Assembly (NCBI RefSeq): GCF_030814225.1
Contig: NZ_JAUSUR010000001.1
Coordinates: forward strand, 558,001 to 622,000
Reading direction: 5' to 3'
DNA length: 64,000 bases
From: Breznakia pachnodae
GTDB taxonomy: Bacteria > Bacillota_I > Bacilli_A > Erysipelotrichales > Erysipelotrichaceae
Within the stretch, counting starts at the first letter, position 1, and every line of letters starts with the position of its first letter. Below the pieces are notes generated by a model. The model was not told the origin of the DNA. It was given only the letters and a program-made list of their open reading frames with translations, and ran no database searches. Below, one piece after another: positions 55,366 to 63,736 of the stretch. The position numbers and the translations under genes are program-made.

Positions 55366-56682
55366 CTATTCAAATAGTAATTCAACTGGATTACCAGCAT
55401 AATCGCTTACATAAATTTTATCATTATAACCTTTTTTTGTGGAGACTGTTAAGGTATTTGTATTTGCATCATAAGTGTATTCATAACTAATTTCATTATT
55501 ACGATACATAACTACACTGTTTGGATTTACTGCAGATAGATCATCTGATAAATAAATTGTAAAAACATTTCCATTTCTTTCGCTTACTACTTGAGGACTA
55601 TTCTTGTCAATGTTACCTATCACAAGTTCTCTTTGGTCAATTATCGCCTTATCTTTCATTAACTGTATCTGATATGTCCCATTCTGATCAATCATATTGG
55701 TTTCAATACCATCAATTAGTATCTGATCATACTCTTCATTTGTAGTTGTTACATCCACTGCTATTGAAGTGTTTGTCCAGTTCTGATTGTAAGTTATATT
55801 ATCAATTTTTGCATTTTCCACAACTACTTCTACTGGTTTAGGTTCTTCAACTACAGTAACTGGCTTTTCTATCACTTCTTCTTTTGGAGGATTATTCAAT
55901 ACTATAGCTGATGCTATTACAGCAGTGGTACCAATACCAAAGATGGCAAAGTTCTTAATCGTTAGTAATGCGGCAAGTCCCTGTTGTGCTGCAATACCTC
56001 CTGCCACTGTTGTTGTAGTACTTAAGGAAGCATTTGTTGCACTTTGGTTAAATAGTTCCTGATAAGCATTTCTTATAAGTTGAGGCATCATAAATACAAA
56101 GCCGTAGGTTTTTGGAGATATACCATTTTGTTTTAAGTCTCGTTTTAATCGCTTACGAATCCGGTTCAATCTTGATTTGATTGTTCCTCTTGGGACTGAA
56201 AGAATTTCAGAAATCTCATCAACTTTAAGCCCTTCAAAATAACGAAGCAAACCAACTGTTTTGAATGATTCGTCCATTGTATTTAGTGATTTTTCCACTA
56301 TTTCTAATATTCGTCTGTCTTCAATTTCATCTAATGGCTCTTTTAACTTCTGATCCATGAAATCGTCAGCTGTTCTTCCCTCCCCAAAATCAACTAATCG
56401 CTTTTCTCTTTTAACATAATTGACACTTGTATTGTATGCCACTTTATAAATCCATGAATGAAATGCCCTTGAATCATTCAATGTATGAATATTTTTATGT
56501 ACTTTCACAAATACATCATGTGCCATATCTTTTGCTTCTTCATCATTCATTCCAAATTGTTTTGCAATGAAGAAGATTTTTGTGAAATATGCATCATACA
56601 CTTTCACAAAAGCTTCTTGATCTCCATCTTTAACTTTTTGTATGATTTCTGAAGAAACCAAGTACTTTCTGTTTTGATTCAT
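55366..56682 (-). CDS. Membrane-tethered sigma factor 4 with extracellular Ig-like domain
   Basis: This 438-residue protein has region 2 (FFIAKQFGMNDEEAKDMAHDVFVKVH), region 4 (GLKVDEISEILSVPRGTIKSRLNRIRKRL), a membrane helix (about 243-263), a Pro/Val/Glu stalk and an outer domain ending YVSDYAGNPVELLFE. ATG 56682 has GGAGG upstream and is preferred over TTG 56697. Unlike the other three units it lies downstream of its surface protein, with a hairpin between them. A terminator follows its stop. Confidence 0.85.
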   Translation of the reverse strand: MNQNRKYLVSSEIIQKVKDGDQEAFVKVYDAYFTKIFFIAKQFGMNDEEAKDMAHDVFVKVHKNIHTLNDSRAFHSWIYKVAYNTSVNYVKREKRLVDFGEGRTADDFMDQKLKEPLDEIEDRRILEIVEKSLNTMDESFKTVGLLRYFEGLKVDEISEILSVPRGTIKSRLNRIRKRLKRDLKQNGISPKTYGFVFMMPQLIRNAYQELFNQSATNASLSTTTTVAGGIAAQQGLAALLTIKNFAIFGIGTTAVIASAIVLNNPPKEEVIEKPVTVVEEPKPVEVVVENAKIDNITYNQNWTNTSIAVDVTTTNEEYDQILIDGIETNMIDQNGTYQIQLMKDKAIIDQRELVIGNIDKNSPQVVSERNGNVFTIYLSDDLSAVNPNSVVMYRNNEISYEYTYDANTNTLTVSTKKGYNDKIYVSDYAGNPVELLFE

Positions 56683-56731
56683 ATACTTCCTCCACAACTA
56701 ACAAATATCAAACTTACTCATTTCACCACAA

Positions 56732-56758
56732 ATGAATAGGCAAAAAATGCCTATTCAT
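56732..56758 (-). terminator. Hairpin between surface protein 4 and sigma factor 4
   Basis: A perfect 11-bp stem (56732-56742/56748-56758) with a 5-base loop has only a short T-tail on the minus strand. It could act as a partial terminator that lowers sigma expression relative to the adhesin. Confidence 0.6.
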
Positions 56759-56774
56759 AATGTTTTATTCTTTT

Positions 56775-59675
56775 TTATCTTAACTTCTTAATTCCCTTAA
56801 TACTAATATATGCACTAGCAACCAATACAACTATAAATCCATATACATTAGTTGAATCTCCTGCGTTTGGGCCTGTATTTGCATTTACTGTTAAATCCAC
56901 TAACTCTTCTTCTGGTTGCTTAACTGGATTGTTTGGAGTAGGGACTACACTTGGACTCTTAATTTGGTAATAAAGTCTCAATACTAAACTACCATCTTCT
57001 TTTACTACACCACTTTTAATCGTTTCACTTACACTTAAATCTATTGTGTACCCATCATAAACTCTAGGAATTGCTTCTACTGTTACCCCAACTTTATCAG
57101 TGAATGTAAATGATTCTTTTAATACAAATGTTCCATCGTTTTGCTTAACGTAATGTTCTACCTGATAGTTGGCATCTGTAATCGCCACTGGTTCTTTTTC
57201 TTTTGTGTAATATAATTTCAGCACTAGTGCTCCATCTTTAGTAATTTCTCCAGTTTGCTTTGTATCAGCTACTGTAGTATCTAATGTATATCCACTATAT
57301 CCCTTAGCTGTTGCAGTTACTGTTAATCCAATTTTTCCCTTTTTATTAACTGTTTCTTGAATTTTAAACGTTCCATCTTCCTGTTGAAGATAATGTTCAA
57401 CTTTATAAGTTGCTTCATCACTAGTTATTGGTTCTTCATCTTTTGTATAAAATAATTTTAAAACAAGTTTTCCATCACCTGCAATTTCAGCAGACTGCAA
57501 AGTTCCAGCAATTGTAGTATCCAGTGTATACCCTGAATAAGTTTTTGGAGTTGCAGTAACTGTTGTCCCTGTTGTCCCTGTTCCACCTTCAGTATCTTGT
57601 ACTCTATATGTTCCATCCTCTTGTTCTAAGTGATGCTCTATTGTATAAGGGGTATTAGTATTAGCAGTATAACTTGCATAATAAGTAACATCGTCTGCTA
57701 ATGCTGTTCCATCAATATCTGTTTTTTGCAGGTATGGGCCTACACGACTTGAACTAGTAGCCCACCCATTAAAGGTATAACCTGCAAGAAACATACTTGC
57801 ATCGGTTGGCGCAACTGCAGAACTATTTAAAGTTATTTGTTGTGTTGAGACAATATCCGTATCTTCTTTTCCAACAAAATCAACACTTACTGTATATTTT
57901 AAGAATAAATTCCTTCCTGAATTTGCTTTTACAAAGTTTACTAATTTCCCACCCGTTGCATCATCAATTGTCCATTTTGAGGTAGTCTTGAAATCTAAAT
58001 TAAACAGCAAAACTTTATCTGCATTTGCAGTAGGTAATGTTATCGTATCAGTTACAGTAGCAGGTGTAAACGTAACATACTCAGCTCCCACTTTATTACT
58101 TGCATGAGTGCTAGCAGGATAAACTGTATCTGCTGGCGTAGCCGTCTGTAATAGTGCCACAATATTTGTTGTATATGCTTCACCATTATTATAAGCAGCT
58201 ACATAATTTGGTATTGAAAATCCACCAATTGTTCCATCTGCTTTTGCAATTAGTTTAATATTTGGAGAAGGAATATCTGTATTTGCTTTTTGTCCATTTA
58301 TTAATGACAAAATATTAGTAAATTGCGTATTCATAACCACATTGGTATTATCTGCTTCCACTACCCAATAACCACTGCCTAGTTCATAAACAGTATGATT
58401 TGAAACAGCACTAATCTTACTATCATATAGTCTTATTGCTGCTGTAGAATTGCTTCCATTTCCATTTGTTTGACATAATGCATATGTAAACTCTGACGGT
58501 ACTAGAATATTTTGATATCGATAATCTTGTACATACACACTATCGTATACTGTTTCCGTTTTTGGCAAACTTAATGTTCCATCAAATACAATATTTTCCT
58601 GGTCAGAAACATTTCCTGTAGGCAATTTCGTTAAATCAGAATGTTCTACTTTAATTACATATGAATTTGCATTATGTGCATTTCCGGTTCCAGTCTCATT
58701 TGGATTTTCTACATTTAAATTTTTAAAATAATTATTTGCAGTTTGATTGAATGAAACAACTCCATATCCTGCCTTTGTTTTACAATTTCGAATTGTAAGG
58801 TCTTCAAAGTTTCTTTGACCATCAAATGGTGTAAAAATATTCAGTGCAACATTTTTTCTTGCAGTTCCCATAAAAACAGATCCATCACTACTATTATTCG
58901 AACCAATATTTTGTAACACAACATTTTTCGCTACGAAATTATCTGTATCTGTTGAGAGTATCCAAAAATACTCTCCTCTACTTTTTGGTGTTGAACTTAA
59001 TCCTCCTCCAACTGGAACCATATCAATATCCGAACCATCAAATACAATATTTCCTATATACGTGTTTGGATGGTTAAACATAATACGCGTTTTATATCCT
59101 CTAAATCCTGCACTACTATGAGTAGATGGACAAGGTAATTTGTAGAATGTTGTTTTTGATTCACCATTCATGTCTAAATATAATCCTACAACTGATTTAT
59201 TATCACCACTCATATTATAATTATACTCATAATTTTCATCAACAAACTTTCCCTCATCATAAAAATAGGTACTTTCATTATACATATTTGGTATCGGTGA
59301 AGCATCTACTGCATCAATACCTTCAACTGCTTTTGAGTATGTTTTTCTTGCTGAATAAATAATGGTTGCATTATAGTTTGCACCTTCATAAGTAACGGTC
59401 TCATTTTGACCATTTTTTGCACTATATGCTGGATCTCCAGTTACAAAATAGTAAGTAACTGTTCCATCATTATAACTATTTGTTGCTTCCTTATAACTAC
59501 TTCCATCTTCTTCCGTGTGTCCTACCGTAAATGTACCTGAATCACCTTCAGCAGGCACATCCGTTGTACCAACTACATCATCTGCTTCTGTTACTGCATA
59601 TGTACTAGTATTTACAGTAACTATTGTTACTAACAAAACCAATACTAAAAATATACTTTTAATAATTTTCTTCAT
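56775..59675 (-). CDS. Cell-wall surface protein 4 (beta-helix-like and MucBP-like repeats)
   Basis: This protein of about 966 residues has a signal peptide (MKKIIKSIFLVLVLLVTIV, ending near STYA). A region with right-handed beta-helix character follows (NTYIGNIVFDGSDID, FVAKNVVLQNIGSN, FEDLTIRNCKT, YFKNLNVENP), then an InlB-like unit (YTFNGWATSS) and three repeats resembling MucBP (VEHYLQQEDGTF, YSGYTLDTT, LVLKLYYTK). It ends with NTGPNAGDSTN, a hydrophobic helix and a basic tail. ATG 59675 follows GGAGG; the frame could extend to 59717. It is probably a glycan-binding adhesin. Sigma factor 4 follows by 92 bases. Confidence 0.87.
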   Translation of the reverse strand: MKKIIKSIFLVLVLLVTIVTVNTSTYAVTEADDVVGTTDVPAEGDSGTFTVGHTEEDGSSYKEATNSYNDGTVTYYFVTGDPAYSAKNGQNETVTYEGANYNATIIYSARKTYSKAVEGIDAVDASPIPNMYNESTYFYDEGKFVDENYEYNYNMSGDNKSVVGLYLDMNGESKTTFYKLPCPSTHSSAGFRGYKTRIMFNHPNTYIGNIVFDGSDIDMVPVGGGLSSTPKSRGEYFWILSTDTDNFVAKNVVLQNIGSNNSSDGSVFMGTARKNVALNIFTPFDGQRNFEDLTIRNCKTKAGYGVVSFNQTANNYFKNLNVENPNETGTGNAHNANSYVIKVEHSDLTKLPTGNVSDQENIVFDGTLSLPKTETVYDSVYVQDYRYQNILVPSEFTYALCQTNGNGSNSTAAIRLYDSKISAVSNHTVYELGSGYWVVEADNTNVVMNTQFTNILSLINGQKANTDIPSPNIKLIAKADGTIGGFSIPNYVAAYNNGEAYTTNIVALLQTATPADTVYPASTHASNKVGAEYVTFTPATVTDTITLPTANADKVLLFNLDFKTTSKWTIDDATGGKLVNFVKANSGRNLFLKYTVSVDFVGKEDTDIVSTQQITLNSSAVAPTDASMFLAGYTFNGWATSSSRVGPYLQKTDIDGTALADDVTYYASYTANTNTPYTIEHHLEQEDGTYRVQDTEGGTGTTGTTVTATPKTYSGYTLDTTIAGTLQSAEIAGDGKLVLKLFYTKDEEPITSDEATYKVEHYLQQEDGTFKIQETVNKKGKIGLTVTATAKGYSGYTLDTTVADTKQTGEITKDGALVLKLYYTKEKEPVAITDANYQVEHYVKQNDGTFVLKESFTFTDKVGVTVEAIPRVYDGYTIDLSVSETIKSGVVKEDGSLVLRLYYQIKSPSVVPTPNNPVKQPEEELVDLTVNANTGPNAGDSTNVYGFIVVLVASAYISIKGIKKLR
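56960..57650 (-). repeat. Three MucBP-like repeats in surface protein 4
   Basis: Three units of about 78 codons share YxVEHYxxQxDGT, a GYTxD core and LVLxLYY. Boundaries are approximate. Confidence 0.7.
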
Positions 59676-59737
59676 TTCGCCCTCCTGATAATATACTAGA
59701 GATATATTCATAATCATTTAATCTCTGGCCTTCAATA

Positions 59738-59766
59738 CTAAAGACAGTTAAGTATAAATTTAGTTC
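59738..59766 (-). promoter_or_regulatory. Putative ECF-type promoter of surface unit 4
   Basis: On the minus strand GGGAAC ends at 59763, followed by 15 bases and CTGTCTTTAG (59738-59747). The spacing and -10-like block match the element ahead of sigma factor 3. Confidence 0.5.
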
Positions 59767-59808
59767 CCGCAAATTTAAAAAATAACTATGATTAATTATA
59801 CATGATAC

Positions 59809-59833
59809 AAAAAGAGCATCTTTCCGGTGCCCT
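59809..59833 (-). terminator. Orphan terminator-like hairpin
   Basis: On the minus strand AGGGCA pairs with TGCTCT (one G-U) over a 9-base loop and is followed by T5. No gene ends immediately upstream, since hydA has its own terminator at 60021-60060. Confidence 0.5.
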
Positions 59834-60020
59834 ATATCTATTAGTCGTAAAAATAGGTAATTTCGTGCAAAATTAATATATTTTATTTTTATACAGATAT
59901 TTATTCCTTTTATTAACCAAAAGCAATGAATCGGCTTTCAAAAAGAATGTTAAGATACTTAAGTATAAGATTCCTATCTTACCTCCATTAAGTAAGACTA
60001 CATTTTCTTAAAAAAGTATT

Positions 60021-60060
60021 AAAAAAAGACAAATTCTTGTAACTACAAGGACTTGTCTTT
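60021..60060 (-). terminator. Terminator of the hydrogenase operon
   Basis: A 17-bp stem with two G-U pairs (60025-60041/60044-60060) is followed by T7 on the minus strand. Confidence 0.85.
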
Positions 60061-60079
60061 GCTATATATACCTAATGTA

Positions 60080-61816
60080 TTATAGTTTTTCTCTTTTCAC
60101 ATAACTTGTATGTAACAATTCATGAGCTTTACCTTTACCAGGTTGACCTAAGAATGCATCATACAGTTTTTCCATTACTGGAGTTTCATGAGAGATACGG
60201 TATTTATCACCATCATCAATTTTGTATAGAACACTTGCACGTAATGATTTAACGTCTAAGTTGTTTCTTACAGAATCACGAGGGATGATTTGTCCACCTC
60301 CGTTAACACATCCACCAGGACATGCCATAACTTCAATCATGTGGTATTCTTTTTCACCGTTTTGGATTTGTTTCATTAGTTTTCTAGCATTTGCTAAACC
60401 TGAAACAACAGCAACTTTTACTTCAGCAGCTCCCATTTTGTAAGTAGCTTCTTTGATTCCCTTCGTACCACGTACTTCATCGATTTCAATTTTATCGAAT
60501 GTAGGATCAATTAAACGACCAGCTGTACGGATAGCAGCTTCCATAACTCCACCACTTGCTCCGAAGATAGTACCTGCTCCAGATCCACATTCAAATGGAT
60601 CATCGAAGTTTTCAGCTTCTAACTCAGCAAACTTGATTCCAGCTTCCTTGATCATGTGTGCTAATTCACGAGTTGTTAATGCAACATCAACATCTTGTAA
60701 ATCGCTCCAGTGTTCTTCAGGACGACTAACTTCAAATTTCTTAGCAGTACATGGAATAACACTTACAACAAATAAATCTTCAGGTTTAATATCGTATTTT
60801 TCACAATAGTATGATTTTAATACTGACCCAAACATTTGTTGAGGTGATTTACATGTAGATAAGTTAGGTAACATTTCAGGGTAGTTATGTTCTGCGAACT
60901 TCACCCATCCTGGACAACAAGAAGTAAACATTGGTAATACTCCACCGTTTGTTACTCTATCTACTAATTCATTTGCTTCTTCAACAATTGTTAAATCGGC
61001 AGTTACATCCATATTGAATACTTCATCAAAACCTAAACGTCTTGATGCAGCAACCATTTGTCCTTCACCATTTGTTCCAATTGGCATATCGAATGCTTCT
61101 CCGATTTGTGCACGAACAGAAGGTGCTGTAAACATAACAACTTTTTTATTTGGATCTGAAATTGCATTCCAAACATCTTTTTCGTTGTTTTTCTCACTAA
61201 GTGCTCCAACTGGACAAGCTACGATACATTGACCACAACCAACACATGGTGAGTTTTCTAAATCTCTTTCAAATGCACATCCGATGTGAGTATCATGACC
61301 ACGGTCAATTGCTCCAATCGCATCTACCGCTTGCATAGTTGAACAAGCAGCTACACAACGACGACATAAGATACATTTGTTGTTATCTCTTACTACGTAA
61401 GCCGAAGAGTTATCAATTTCAAACTTTGGCTCTTGAGCTGGGAAGTGATCTTCATCTACTCCATACTCACGTGATAATTCTTGTAATTCACAATTTGTAC
61501 TTCTCACACAAGAAAGACATTTCTTGTTGTGATCAGATAATAATAATTCTAATGACATTTTGCGTGAGTCACGAACTGCTTTTGAATTCGTAACAATTTC
61601 CATACCTTCTTCAGCTGGAGCCACACAAGATGCGGTTAACCCTCTTCTACCTTTGATCTCAACTACACAGATACGACAAGAAGCAATTGCACTCACTTCT
61701 CTTAGGTAACATAATGAAGGAATTTCAACTCCTGCTTGTTTTGCAGCAGTCATTACTGTTGATCCTCTTGGAACAGTTACATCTATTCCATTTACCTTTA
61801 GATTAATTTCGTTCAT
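60080..61816 (-). CDS. hydA: [FeFe]-hydrogenase catalytic subunit
   Basis: This 578-residue protein has an N-terminal [2Fe-2S] domain (Cys near 36, 47, 50, 64), a His-Cys3 [4Fe-4S] site (HNKKCLSC), two ferredoxin clusters (CILCRRCVAAC and CVGCGQCIVACP) and the H-cluster domain with TSCCPGW (about 298-304), IPCTAKKFE (about 354) and MACPGGCVNGGGQ (about 497). The Met before PC is Ile here. ATG 61816 follows AGGAG; the frame extends to TTG 61822. With HydB and HydC it forms an NAD-linked, possibly electron-bifurcating, hydrogenase. Confidence 0.95.
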   Translation of the reverse strand: MNEINLKVNGIDVTVPRGSTVMTAAKQAGVEIPSLCYLREVSAIASCRICVVEIKGRRGLTASCVAPAEEGMEIVTNSKAVRDSRKMSLELLLSDHNKKCLSCVRSTNCELQELSREYGVDEDHFPAQEPKFEIDNSSAYVVRDNNKCILCRRCVAACSTMQAVDAIGAIDRGHDTHIGCAFERDLENSPCVGCGQCIVACPVGALSEKNNEKDVWNAISDPNKKVVMFTAPSVRAQIGEAFDMPIGTNGEGQMVAASRRLGFDEVFNMDVTADLTIVEEANELVDRVTNGGVLPMFTSCCPGWVKFAEHNYPEMLPNLSTCKSPQQMFGSVLKSYYCEKYDIKPEDLFVVSVIPCTAKKFEVSRPEEHWSDLQDVDVALTTRELAHMIKEAGIKFAELEAENFDDPFECGSGAGTIFGASGGVMEAAIRTAGRLIDPTFDKIEIDEVRGTKGIKEATYKMGAAEVKVAVVSGLANARKLMKQIQNGEKEYHMIEVMACPGGCVNGGGQIIPRDSVRNNLDVKSLRASVLYKIDDGDKYRISHETPVMEKLYDAFLGQPGKGKAHELLHTSYVKREKL

Positions 61817-61831
61817 CTTCAATTACTCCTC

Positions 61832-63727
61832 CTAACCTCTTGAAATGGCGTTGAACTTACATGTGTCCATACAAACACCACACTTGATACATTTTTCTTG
61901 GTCAATTACGTGAACTTGTTTCACTTCACCACTAATTGCATCAGTTGGACATTTTCTCTTACATGCAGTACATCCAATACATTTTTCAGCATCAATCGTG
62001 TATTCCAATAATTCCTTACATACACCAGCTGGACATTTCTTATCCACGATATGAGCTACATACTCATCTCTAAAGTGATGTAAAGTTGAAATAATTGGAT
62101 TTGCTGCTGTTTGACCTAAAGCACATAGTGAAGATTTTTGCATATGTTGCGATAATTCTTCAATTTTGTCTAAGTCTTCCATTTCTCCGTTACCAGAAGT
62201 AATCTTTTCTAATATTTCATATAAACGTTTTGTTCCGATACGACATGGTGTACATTTACCACAACTTTCTTCTACTGTAAATTCAAGATAGAATTTTGCG
62301 ATATCTACCATACAAGTATCTTCATCCAATACGATAAGTCCACCAGAACCCATCATACTTCCTAACTTAATTAAGTTATCATAGTCAATAGGAACATCCA
62401 TGTTCTTAGCAGGAATACATCCTCCAGAAGGACCTCCTGTTTGAGCAGCCTTGAATTTCTTTCCATTAGGCACTCCACCACCGATTTCTTCAACGATTTC
62501 ACGTAGTGTAATTCCCATAGGAACTTCCACAAGACCGACGTTCTTGATTTTTCCACCAATAGCGAATACTTTTGTACCCTTTGATGTTTCTGTTCCCATA
62601 GATGCAAACCAATCTGCACCTTTCAAAATAATTTGAGGAATATTAGAATATGTTTCAACATTGTTTAATACTGTTGGTTTTCCAAACAATCCCTTAACTG
62701 CTGGGAATGGTGGACGTGGTCTTGGTTCTCCACGGTTACCTTCAATACTTGTAATAAGGGCAGTTTCTTCACCACAGACGAATGCTCCTGCTCCTAAACG
62801 AATTTCAATATCGAAATCAAAATCTGTTCCAAAAATATTTTTACCAATAATTCCAGAATCTCTTGCTTGGTCAATTGCAATTTGCAGACGGTTTACCGCG
62901 ATTGGGTACTCTGCACGTACATAAACAAATCCTTGGTTTGCACCAATTGTATATGCTGCGATCGCCATAGCTTCAATAATACAGTGTGGATCTCCCTCTA
63001 AGATAGAACGGTCCATAAATGCACCTGGATCCCCTTCATCTGCATTACAACATACATATTTCTGGTTACTTTCGCTTGCTTTCGCAAACATCCATTTTTG
63101 ACCTGTAGAGAATCCTCCTCCTCCACGTCCTCTTAAACCAGAAGCTTTCATCACATCGATAACATCATCTGGACTCATTTCAGTAACTACTTTATGTAAT
63201 GCCTGATATCCATCTGTACCAATGTATTCTTCAATAATTTCAGGATTGATGACACCACAGTTTCTTAAAGAAACACGGTGTTGTTTGTTATAGAAATCTG
63301 TTTCCTGTAATGATTTGATTGTTCCATCTTCATTTACAGTATCTTCATATAATAATTCTTTAACAACATTGCCACCAATAATATGGTCATTCATAATTGT
63401 TTCCATATGTTCAGGCGTAACTTGTGAATAGAATACTCCTTCTGGATATACAATTACAACTGGTCCTAGCGCACATAATCCAAAACAACCAGTTTTAACC
63501 AATAATACTTTTTCTTCCAATTTGTTTGCTTGCATCGATGCCTCAATTACATCGGATACTTTTTTAGAACCTGATGAGTGACATCCTGTTCCAGCACAAA
63601 CTACGATTTGTTTTTCATAGTGATGTGCTTGATCTTCTACCAATTTTGCATTTGTATGAATTGCTGTTCTCACATCAACAATTGGTTTATACTCTTTTCT
63701 AATTTCATTTAACTTTTCAATGTTCAT
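61832..63727 (-). CDS. hydB: NAD-linked hydrogenase subunit HydB (NuoF-like)
   Basis: This 631-residue protein has an N-terminal thioredoxin-like ferredoxin domain (VCAGTGCHSSG, TGCFGLCALGP), the NuoF FMN/NADH-binding core (SGLRGRGGGGFSTGQKW, NADEGDPGAFMDR), the [4Fe-4S] motif ESCGKCTPCRIG, and two C-terminal ferredoxin clusters (CIGCTACKRKC, CIKCGVCMDTC). This is the bifurcating HydB layout. ATG 63727 has AGGTGG upstream and is preferred over GTG 63736. It lies 15 bases from hydA and the same strand run includes hydC. Confidence 0.95.
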   Translation of the reverse strand: MNIEKLNEIRKEYKPIVDVRTAIHTNAKLVEDQAHHYEKQIVVCAGTGCHSSGSKKVSDVIEASMQANKLEEKVLLVKTGCFGLCALGPVVIVYPEGVFYSQVTPEHMETIMNDHIIGGNVVKELLYEDTVNEDGTIKSLQETDFYNKQHRVSLRNCGVINPEIIEEYIGTDGYQALHKVVTEMSPDDVIDVMKASGLRGRGGGGFSTGQKWMFAKASESNQKYVCCNADEGDPGAFMDRSILEGDPHCIIEAMAIAAYTIGANQGFVYVRAEYPIAVNRLQIAIDQARDSGIIGKNIFGTDFDFDIEIRLGAGAFVCGEETALITSIEGNRGEPRPRPPFPAVKGLFGKPTVLNNVETYSNIPQIILKGADWFASMGTETSKGTKVFAIGGKIKNVGLVEVPMGITLREIVEEIGGGVPNGKKFKAAQTGGPSGGCIPAKNMDVPIDYDNLIKLGSMMGSGGLIVLDEDTCMVDIAKFYLEFTVEESCGKCTPCRIGTKRLYEILEKITSGNGEMEDLDKIEELSQHMQKSSLCALGQTAANPIISTLHHFRDEYVAHIVDKKCPAGVCKELLEYTIDAEKCIGCTACKRKCPTDAISGEVKQVHVIDQEKCIKCGVCMDTCKFNAISRG

Positions 63728-63736
63728 ATTTTCCAC

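Larger units (their letters stand above)
59676..60079 (-). other. Gap between surface protein 4 and hydA
   Basis: This gap holds a hydA terminator, a second hairpin with a T-run (59809-59833), and the putative ECF promoter of unit 4. Between the two hairpins (59834-60020) no convincing protein frame is seen; a 12-bp palindrome ATACTTAAGTAT lies there. Confidence 0.55.

Noticed and set aside
60222-61593. Several plus-strand frames opposite hydA
   Set aside because: They are shadows of the strongly coding hydA frame, with no start signals.
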